From Streptomyces caniscabiei (GTDB lineage: Bacteria > Actinomycetota > Actinomycetes > Streptomycetales > Streptomycetaceae): a DNA stretch of 64,000 nucleotides. A program made the position numbers and the translations under genes. The notes under the pieces are model-generated. The model was not told the origin of the DNA. It searched no databases and saw only the letters and a program-made list of their open reading frames with translations. Below, in pieces: positions 58,303 through 64,000 of the stretch; the first letter of the stretch is position 1, and every line of letters starts with the position of its first letter. The DNA lies in the NCBI RefSeq assembly GCF_014930365.1, contig NZ_JABXWI010000004.1:62001-126000 (forward strand), read 5' to 3'.

Positions 58303-59121
58303 ATGGCAAGGGCGGCGTCCGGGAACGGTGTCGGCCTGTGGCACTGGACCTTCCCGGGCGGCGCGCTCGGCAGTCAGCTGCTCGGCGTACTGCCCGGTGC
58401 CTACCTCGGCCCGATCGGTTCGGCGCTGCTGGTCACCGCCGTCACGGAGGGCCGCGCGGGACTGCGGGCGTGGCGGGGCCGGATGACGAAGCCGAGGGTG
58501 AGGTGGGGCTGGTTCCTGGTCGTGGCGCTCTCGGTGCCGGCCGCGCTGACGATCACCAGCGCCGCGCTGACCGGCCAGAACCCGGTGCTGCCGTCGGCCG
58601 CCGCGCTCGCCGCGTACGTCCCCGGCCTGATCCTGCAGATGGTCACCACGGGTCTGGCCGAGGAGCCGGGGTGGCGCGAGTTCGCGATGCCGCACATGCA
58701 GCGCCGCTTCGGTCCGCTGGTCGCCACCCTGGTCGTGGGTGTGTTGTGGGGCTCCTGGCACCTGCCGCTGTTCCTCACGGAGTGGGGCGGCGGCCCGGAC
58801 GTCGGTCCCTCCCGCCTGCTCGCCTTCCTGGGTACGACGCTCGCGTTCAGCTTCGTGATGACCTGGGTGTTCAACCGCTCCCGCGAGAGCATGCCGCTGG
58901 TCATGCTGCTGCACACCAGCGTGAACAACTTCTTCTCCGTCGCGTGGTCGGACATGTTCCCGTCGGCGGAGATCGAGACCACGACCTACGCGTTCCTGAT
59001 CGCGTCGACGCTGGCGGCGGCGGTGATCCTGCCGACGACCCGGGGACGGCTGGGGCTGACCGTCTCGAAGGCCGATGCGGTCGTCGAGGCGTCCGCTGTC
59101 GCTCCGCCCCCGTACCGGTGA
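58303..59121 (+). CDS. CPBP-family (CAAX-like) intramembrane protease
   Basis: The 272-residue membrane protein has six or seven helices and the CPBP/ABI motifs: GLAEEPGWREFAMP (EExxxR), VLWGSWHLPLFLTE (FxxxH-type His) and LLHTSVNNFFSVAW (HxxxN). These residues form the metal site of the Rce1-like glutamate proteases. ATG 58303 is favoured; the frame is open to 58225 but then crosses the operator. In bacteria such proteins take part in bacteriocin maturation or self-immunity. Its shared operator with the FtsX exporter and two-component genes points to the same defence or peptide-handling programme. Confidence 0.88.
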   Translation: MARAASGNGVGLWHWTFPGGALGSQLLGVLPGAYLGPIGSALLVTAVTEGRAGLRAWRGRMTKPRVRWGWFLVVALSVPAALTITSAALTGQNPVLPSAAALAAYVPGLILQMVTTGLAEEPGWREFAMPHMQRRFGPLVATLVVGVLWGSWHLPLFLTEWGGGPDVGPSRLLAFLGTTLAFSFVMTWVFNRSRESMPLVMLLHTSVNNFFSVAWSDMFPSAEIETTTYAFLIASTLAAAVILPTTRGRLGLTVSKADAVVEASAVAPPPYR

Positions 59122-59152
59122 GCAGGCAGACCGCCTCGACGGGTGTCGCCGG

Positions 59153-59902
59153 TTACGGGGTGTACGGGGCGTCGCTGTGGTGCAGTTCCACCATGGTGGG
59201 TTCGCTGACCTGGTACACGGCGGTGCGGGTGAGGGTGACGACGGCCGCCGGATCGTCATCGCCGCGGGTCCGGTAGACGACGGTCACCTGTCGTGGTGTC
59301 CCGCCGGACGGGAAGTCGATGGAGACCACAGGCGTACGGTCGCCGAGTTCGGCGGCGGCCGCGGGGACGGGGGTGCCGCCGTCGTTGCGCCAGGTCACCA
59401 GGGTGTAGAACTTTCCGGTCCCGCCGGTCGAGATCTTGAGGGCTCCCACGGCGTCGGGCGCGCTGTCCCCGGTGATGTCACCGATCGCGCACTGCGGTTG
59501 CAGCTCGATCACGACACCGTCCGCGCCTTCCCAGCGTCCTGCGCTGAGGGCGGCTCCCGAGATGCCGTACCCCTCCAGCCCTCCGCCGTCCAGAGACACG
59601 TTCCGCAGTTGTTCGCAGGTCAGGGCCTTGGCGCCGCCGGCTGCCGTACCGCTCGGCTTCGGGGACGGGGGCGTGGTGGGGCTGCCGGGTGTCTTCGCGG
59701 GACTGCCGGGTGTCTTCGCCGGGCTGTCGGGTGTCTTGGCCGGTGTGGCGGTCGCCGGCTTCGACGTCTTGTCCGGCTTCCCGCTCACGGCCGCTTCCCC
59801 CGCGGCCGAGTCCTTCGGCCCGCAGGCCACGACCAGCCCCGCGACCAGCCCCGCGGCGGCCGTCTGGGACACCCGTCTCGCCCATCCTCTGGATCGGTTC
59901 AC
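59153..59902 (-). CDS. secreted lipoprotein of unknown function
   Basis: The 249-residue protein begins at GTG 59902 with RRVSQTAAAGLVAGLVVACG, a lipoprotein signal whose lipobox ends in LVVAC. A Pro/Lys/Thr-rich linker with repeats of TPGSPAK (residues about 50-85) leads to a globular domain from residue 90: ALTCEQLRNVSLDGG, VVIELQPQCAIGDITGDS, GKFYTLVTWRNDGG and RQVTVVYRTRGDDD. The domain has two Cys likely in a disulfide. I do not recognise the family. It is divergent from the membrane protein gene at 60083. Confidence 0.8.
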   Translation of the reverse strand: MNRSRGWARRVSQTAAAGLVAGLVVACGPKDSAAGEAAVSGKPDKTSKPATATPAKTPDSPAKTPGSPAKTPGSPTTPPSPKPSGTAAGGAKALTCEQLRNVSLDGGGLEGYGISGAALSAGRWEGADGVVIELQPQCAIGDITGDSAPDAVGALKISTGGTGKFYTLVTWRNDGGTPVPAAAAELGDRTPVVSIDFPSGGTPRQVTVVYRTRGDDDPAAVVTLTRTAVYQVSEPTMVELHHSDAPYTP

Positions 59903-60082
59903 TCGTCACTCTCCGTCGCACCATGGCCCGGCATTCCCGCTGGGCAGGAGCGGAGACGCGGACCGGTGGGGCACGGTTGCACCGAGTTGTCCCTGTTCCG
60001 TAACTCCCGAACGACGTGGGAACGGGCTGCACTGAGTAGGAGTACTCATGTCCGTCGGCGATCGGGCTGACAGCCTTTCGAC

Positions 60083-61006
60083 ATGACGAGTGGCAGAGGC
60101 GCGCTGACGACACTTCATCTCCTTCTGGTCTGGGCGACGATGGCGGCGGCGATGCCGGTACTGGGATTCGGGCTGGTGATGGCGGGCTGGGGCGGCGGTG
60201 CGGGGGCGGCCGTGTCGACCTTCGCCCTGGGTGTGCCGCTGACGGTGATCCTGCTGGCCACGGCGGGCCTGCCCGCGCGCACGGTCGTGCCGCTGTGCGA
60301 TTCCACGCCGCGTCGATTCGGCTGGGCGGTCCTGGTGTTCGTCCTCGGCACGCTCGGCGTCCTGGCCGGCCTGGCCGCCTACGGCGGGGAGGTCGATCTG
60401 GGGAGCGCCGGCATGCGGATCGCGCTGACCGGGCTGCCGTACGCGGTCGCCGCGGCGTTCTTCGTGCCGAGCCGGTGGGTGCGGCTGGGGGCGGTCGCCG
60501 TGCTGGCGGCAGGTGCGGTCTACGGGGGCCTCGTCGGTCCGCAGCAGGCGGAGCAGCGTCGGCACGCCGCCGAGGTCGCGCGGTACCGGGAGCGTCCGGA
60601 GCTGCTGTACGTGGGGGACGCCCCGCCGGGGATGCGGGTCTCCCGTGCCGTGGTGGGGGGCGGCCAGTTCAGCGTCGACTACCTCCCGGTCGAGCCGGGC
60701 CGGAGCGGATACGTGAACCTGACGGTTCGTTCGCCGCACACGCCGAAGGCGACATGCGATCTGCTGGCGCAGAAGGACGTGACCTGCACCGTGGACGAAC
60801 GCGGCGAGATCCGGGTGGCCAGTGCTCTCCCCGGCGACGGCCACCACATCAGACTGATCCGTGTGCACCGCGGCGCGGAGGTCGAGGTCTCCAGCCAGTC
60901 CCTCGACGAACCCGGACTGCGCCACCTGCTGAACACACTGCACCCGCTGTCCGACGAGGAACTGGAGACCATGATGCGAGAAAAGACGATCACCCAGGGT
61001 TACTGA
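60083..61006 (+). CDS. membrane protein of unknown function
   Basis: The 307-residue protein has five hydrophobic helices in the first 150 residues (LHLLLVWATMAAAMPVLGF, VSTFALGVPLTVILLATAG, WAVLVFVLGTLGVLAGLAAY, then TGLPYAVAAAFFVPS and LGAVAVLAAGAVYGGLVG). An extracellular or cytoplasmic domain of about 150 residues follows, with CDLLAQKDVTCTVDERGEIR in it. The end is LNTLHPLSDEELETMMREK. No family recognised. The strand and a separate upstream gap suggest a single-gene unit. Confidence 0.78.
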   Translation: MTSGRGALTTLHLLLVWATMAAAMPVLGFGLVMAGWGGGAGAAVSTFALGVPLTVILLATAGLPARTVVPLCDSTPRRFGWAVLVFVLGTLGVLAGLAAYGGEVDLGSAGMRIALTGLPYAVAAAFFVPSRWVRLGAVAVLAAGAVYGGLVGPQQAEQRRHAAEVARYRERPELLYVGDAPPGMRVSRAVVGGGQFSVDYLPVEPGRSGYVNLTVRSPHTPKATCDLLAQKDVTCTVDERGEIRVASALPGDGHHIRLIRVHRGAEVEVSSQSLDEPGLRHLLNTLHPLSDEELETMMREKTITQGY

Positions 61007-61070
61007 GCACGCGGCCCGCCGAGGGCGGACGGGCTCGGGCTTCCCGCCCGGGTCGGATCATGGGTCGTCG

Positions 61071-61952
61071 TCAGCGGCTGCCCCGCCAGGAACAAGCGTC
61101 TGCTCCCCTGACCGGCACGGAGATGCTGAGCACCGCACCGGAGGCCGCGGTCGGATTCTTGACGCCGTGCCGGGCCGTGGTGACCAGGAGGCGGTCGCCC
61201 CCGGGCGGCAGGCACACCGACGTGGGGTGCGGGGCGGGCACGGTGACGGTGCGGAGCAGACGGCCGTCGGGGTGGTACCGGCGGATCGCGCCGGCGCCCC
61301 ACATCGCGACCCACAAACAGTCCTCCTCGTCGACGCTCATGCCGTCGGGGCTGCCTTCTCCGTCGCGCAGCCGGGCGAAGGTCCCCGGGGCGGACAGCGC
61401 GCCCGAGACGGGGTCGACGCGGCAGCGGAGGATGGTGCCGGCGGCCGAGTCGGCCAGGTACATGGTGGTGCCGTCGGCGGTGAACGCCGGGCCGTTGGGG
61501 ATGGTCAGGCCGTCGAGGGCGCGTACGACCGTGCCGTCGGCGTCCGTGCGGTAGAGCGAGCCCGCGCCGGGGGCGGCGTCGTAGGCCATGCTCCCGGCCC
61601 AGAAGCGGCCGGCGGGGTCGGCGACACCGTCGTTCATCCTGCTGTGGACGGGCGTCCGGTCCTCGGGCCGGTCCAGCCATTCCAGTGCGCCGTCGGCGGT
61701 GAGCAGGGCGATGCCCGTGCCCACGGCGGCGATCCACGTCCGCGGCCTGTCGTGCACCGGCGCGACGGCACCCAACGGCACGTCGAGTGCGGCCAGTCGG
61801 CGAGGGGCCGGCTCCGCGTCGTCGCGCAGTTCGAAGAGCCGGCCGCTGAGGATGTCGACGTACACGTACCGGCCGTCGACCCAGCGCCCGCCCTCGGCGA
61901 GTTCGTACCCTCCGTCCACGACGACCGTGACGGGCGCTGTCGGAGATCCCAT
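61071..61952 (-). CDS. SMP-30/gluconolactonase family lactonase
   Basis: The 293-residue protein is a six-bladed SMP-30 beta-propeller. Metal-binding residues are in GYELAEGGRWVDGRYVYVDI (first Glu), RTPVHSRMNDGVADPAGRFW (Asn), LTIPNGPAFTADGTTMYLAD (Asn) and GSPDGMSVDEEDCLWVAMWG (Asp). Such enzymes open sugar lactones to aldonic acids. It is the last gene of a leftward operon with a KDG-type kinase, an aldolase and a galactonate-type dehydratase. So it most likely hydrolyses an aldonolactone such as galactono-1,4-lactone. Confidence 0.9.
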   Translation of the reverse strand: MGSPTAPVTVVVDGGYELAEGGRWVDGRYVYVDILSGRLFELRDDAEPAPRRLAALDVPLGAVAPVHDRPRTWIAAVGTGIALLTADGALEWLDRPEDRTPVHSRMNDGVADPAGRFWAGSMAYDAAPGAGSLYRTDADGTVVRALDGLTIPNGPAFTADGTTMYLADSAAGTILRCRVDPVSGALSAPGTFARLRDGEGSPDGMSVDEEDCLWVAMWGAGAIRRYHPDGRLLRTVTVPAPHPTSVCLPPGGDRLLVTTARHGVKNPTAASGAVLSISVPVRGADACSWRGSR

Positions 61953-61969
61953 GAGTCACCTCGTGTCGG

Positions 61970-62935
61970 TCAGCGGACGGTCGTGCCGTCGGGTTCGTCG
62001 AACAGGCCCAGTTCGTCGCGGGTGGGGAGCCCTTCCCAGTCGCCCCGGGTGGCGACCGCGAAGGCGGCGGTGGTGACGGCCCGGTGCAGGCGATCCTCGA
62101 CGTTCGCGCCGTCGAGGAGTCCGGACAGGTATCCGGCCACGAAGGCGTCGCCGGCGCCGACCAGGTCGACGGCGTCGACCTGCCGTGCGGCGCGGTCGAC
62201 GGTTCCCTCGGCGGAGACGACCGTCGCACCGTGTGCGCCGCGTTTGACGATCACCTCTTGGACGCCCGCGTCCAGCAGGCTCTTCACGGCCTCCGACTCA
62301 TCCACCGCGGGGTCTTGCAGCACCAGCGGCAACTCGTCCTCGGAGGCGACGAGCAGGTCGGTGTGGGCCAGCAGCGGCCTGAGGGTGGCGCGGGCGCGGT
62401 CGGCTGTCCACAACCTGGAGCGGTAGTTGACGTCGAGGCACACGGTGATGCCCGCGTCGCGGGCGGCGGTGGCGGCGGCCGCGACGGTCTCGGCAGCCGA
62501 GGGACCGAGCGCCGGGGTGATGCCGGTCAGGTGCAGGACGCGGGTTCCGGAGGCCAGCGCGGGCAGTACGCCGGCCGGTGTGACGGCCGAACCCGCCGAA
62601 CCGGTGCGGTAGTAGCTGACGCGGGTCAGCGTGCCCAGGCGGGGTTCCGTCAGCAGTACCCCGGTGGGCCGTCCGGTGTCGTCGGTGGCCGCGTGGCTGA
62701 GGTCGATCCCTTCGGCGCGCAGGGTGCGCAGGACCAGGGCGCCGAGTTCGTCCGCGCCGACCCGGCCCGCCCAGCGCACCCGGTGCCCGAGCCGGGCGAG
62801 GCCGATGGCGACGTTGGACTCGGCTCCGGCCACGGAGAGGCCGAGGCTGCCGCCCATCCGCAGGGCGCCGTGGGCGCGCAGCGCGGCCATGGTCTCGCCG
62901 AAGGTCACCACTTCGGGTGGGGCCACTGTCGTCAC
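61970..62935 (-). CDS. PfkB-family 2-keto-3-deoxy-sugar-acid kinase
   Basis: The 321-residue protein is a ribokinase-fold PfkB kinase: VVTFGETMAALRAHGALRM at the start, AGAESNVAIGLARLGHRV (substrate), VCLDVNYRSRLW and VASEDELPLVL of the KDG-kinase subgroup, and DLVGAGDAFVAGYLSGLLDG with the catalytic Asp. It would phosphorylate 2-keto-3-deoxygluconate or -galactonate for the aldolase encoded upstream, with which it overlaps by ATGA (62932-62935). Confidence 0.92.
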   Translation of the reverse strand: MTTVAPPEVVTFGETMAALRAHGALRMGGSLGLSVAGAESNVAIGLARLGHRVRWAGRVGADELGALVLRTLRAEGIDLSHAATDDTGRPTGVLLTEPRLGTLTRVSYYRTGSAGSAVTPAGVLPALASGTRVLHLTGITPALGPSAAETVAAAATAARDAGITVCLDVNYRSRLWTADRARATLRPLLAHTDLLVASEDELPLVLQDPAVDESEAVKSLLDAGVQEVIVKRGAHGATVVSAEGTVDRAARQVDAVDLVGAGDAFVAGYLSGLLDGANVEDRLHRAVTTAAFAVATRGDWEGLPTRDELGLFDEPDGTTVR

Positions 62936-63552
62936 GGCATCTCCCCTGCGGCCACGCTGCGGAACTCGGCGGCCCGGGCCCGGAGTCGGTCCAGGTCGCC
63001 GCCGTCGGCCGCGTCGCCGACGAGCGGTGAGCCGACTCCGACGGCGAGGGCGCCCCGGGCCAGGTAGTCACGGGCGGCCTGTGCGTCCACTCCCCCGACG
63101 GGCACGAAGGGCACCTCGGGGAACGGGTCGCGCAGGGCCCGCAGATAGCCGGGGCCGCCGAGCGAGCCGGGGAAGAGCTTGATCGCGTCGGCGCCGCGTG
63201 CGAGGGCGGCTTCGATCTCGCTCGGTGTCAGGGCGCCCATCAGCACGGGCACGCCGTACGGCGCCAGCCCGTCGACCAGTGCCGGGGTGACGAGGTACGA
63301 CGCTCCGGCGTCGACCGCGAGGGCGGCGTCCGCCGCGGAGCGCACCGTGCCGGCGCCGAGGAGGGCGTCGGGGCCGAGCTCGGCCCGGGCCTGCCCGATC
63401 ACGGCGAGGGCGTCCGCGGTGGTCAGCGATATCTCGACGGCCGTGATGCCCTCTTCCACCAGGGCGTGCACGGTGCGCAGCGCGGCGACGGGGTCCTTGC
63501 CCCGTACGATCGCCAACAGCCGTTGGCGTCGGAGGGATTCCACCAGGTGCAT
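62932..63552 (-). CDS. KDPG/KDPGal (2-dehydro-3-deoxy-phosphoaldonate) aldolase
   Basis: The 206-residue class I aldolase has AIVRGKDPVAALRTVHALVE at the start, GITAVEISLTTADAL with the active Glu, GAGTVRSAADAALAVDAGA and the Schiff-base Lys in ADAIKLFPGSLGG. It cleaves 2-keto-3-deoxy-6-phospho-gluconate or -galactonate to pyruvate and glyceraldehyde-3-phosphate. A clear AAGGAGA precedes ATG 63552. Context (galactonate-type dehydratase upstream) favours the De Ley-Doudoroff galactonate route. Confidence 0.93.
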   Translation of the reverse strand: MHLVESLRRQRLLAIVRGKDPVAALRTVHALVEEGITAVEISLTTADALAVIGQARAELGPDALLGAGTVRSAADAALAVDAGASYLVTPALVDGLAPYGVPVLMGALTPSEIEAALARGADAIKLFPGSLGGPGYLRALRDPFPEVPFVPVGGVDAQAARDYLARGALAVGVGSPLVGDAADGGDLDRLRARAAEFRSVAAGEMP

Positions 63553-63604
63553 GAAAGCGGGCTCTCCTTGCGGGTTCGGTTCGAGAGGGACGGCCGCGCC
63601 GCGC

Positions 63605-64000
63605 TCACCATTCGGTGAACGCGCCGTCGGTGCCGCGCCACACGGGGTTGCGCCAGCGGTGTCCGGTCTCGGCGGCCCTGCGCACGGCCTTCTCGTCGAT
63701 GTCGACGCCGAGTCCGGGGCGGGTGCTCGCGACGGCGTGCCCGTCCTGGAAGCGGAAGGGTTCGGGGTCCATCACGTACTCCAGCAGGTCGCACTGCTGG
63801 TTGTAGTGGATGCCCATGCTCTGTTCCTGGATGAGGAAGTTCGGCACGGAGAAGGCGATCTGGAGGCTCGCGGCCAGGGCGATCGGGCCGAGGGGGCAGT
63901 GCGGGGCCAGGGTGACGTCGTACGTCTCGGCCATGGCGGCGATCCGGCGGACCTCGGAGATGCCGCCGGCGTGCGAGAGGTCGGGCTGGGCGACGGCGAT
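63605..64000 (-). CDS. galactonate-type dehydratase (enolase superfamily), 3' part only
   Basis: Only the C-terminal 131 residues or so lie in the window; the gene continues past its right edge. Visible sequence reads [20 protein letters not shown], then [39 protein letters not shown] and the end [20 protein letters not shown]. These match the barrel end of D-galactonate dehydratase-like mandelate racemase family enzymes, with the general-acid His in APHCPLGP. It dehydrates an aldonic acid to its 2-keto-3-deoxy form and is the first visible gene of the sugar-acid operon. Confidence 0.9.
   Translation of the reverse strand: MAVAQPDLSHAGGISEVRRIAAMAETYDVTLAPHCPLGPIALAASLQIAFSVPNFLIQEQSMGIHYNQQCDLLEYVMDPEPFRFQDGHAVASTRPGLGVDIDEKAVRRAAETGHRWRNPVWRGTDGAFTEW

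Noticed and set aside
1..64000. tRNA, rRNA, riboswitch or phage attachment site
   Set aside because: None was recognised on reading. A B12 riboswitch before icmF was considered, but the 132-bp gap holds only the palindrome and is too short for a cobalamin element.

Overview
The window is chromosomal DNA of a high-GC actinomycete, almost certainly a Streptomyces or close relative. The reasons are the very high GC with GC-rich third codon positions, frequent GTG and TTG starts, ATGA/GTGA/TTGA stop-start overlaps inside operons, several TetR regulators, a mycothiol-type (MDMPI) protein and an SGNH esterase of Streptomyces type. No rRNA, tRNA, CRISPR array or biosynthetic megasynthase was seen.

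Left flank (1-8 kb). A small hydrophobic protein ends in a strong hairpin. Next come decayed genes: a small membrane protein with a heptamer repeat at its start, a frameshifted luciferase-like monooxygenase and a broken hemerythrin-like gene. Among them lies an apparently intact flavin monooxygenase/flavin reductase pair (2311-4163), an NAD(P)-binding oxidoreductase and a TetR gene. Both the monooxygenase and the tetR promoter carry two copies of the same CGGAGG-N3-CCTCCG operator in the same geometry. A 169-bp MITE-like element sits between the oxidoreductase and tetR. A membrane metallophosphoesterase follows.

Central region (8.07-48.27 kb). This is about 40 kb of catabolic genes in divergent operons. 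They encode three acyl-CoA dehydrogenases, an enoyl-CoA hydratase, a DUF35 plus Ltp2-like thiolase/aldolase pair, a second thiolase, a 3-hydroxyacyl-CoA dehydrogenase and an AMP-forming CoA ligase. They also encode E1alpha/E1beta/E2 of a 2-oxoacid dehydrogenase, two Rieske oxygenase alpha subunits, a ferredoxin, a Van/Pht-type reductase, two SDRs, an MDR reductase and a Zn alcohol dehydrogenase. A sugar-type ABC importer and a fused B12-dependent acyl-CoA mutase (IcmF) complete the set. The inferred logic is import or ester cleavage, oxygenation, CoA activation, beta-oxidation and retro-aldol cleavage, then carbon-skeleton rearrangement by IcmF. The substrate is unknown. Most unusual is a phosphoryl-transfer module: a PPDK-like protein with intact phospho-His and PEP/pyruvate barrel but a degenerate ATP-grasp, a 210-aa partner of unknown family, a stand-alone PEP-utilising mobile-domain protein and a histidine phosphatase. 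It may define a phosphorylation-assisted oxidation route.

Right flank (48.3-64 kb). A MATE-transporter remnant, a P-loop kinase, a secreted subtilase with P-domain and an MDMPI/SCP2 protein are followed by a FtsX-type ABC exporter operon. That operon is divergent from a histidine kinase/NarL-type regulator pair. An identical GTACAGCCTGCTGTAC palindrome lies at this divergent promoter and again before a CPBP (CAAX) protease gene, suggesting one regulon. After a lipoprotein and a membrane protein, the window ends in a leftward sugar-acid operon (galactonate-type dehydratase, KDPG/KDPGal aldolase, KDG kinase, SMP-30 lactonase) that runs off the right edge.
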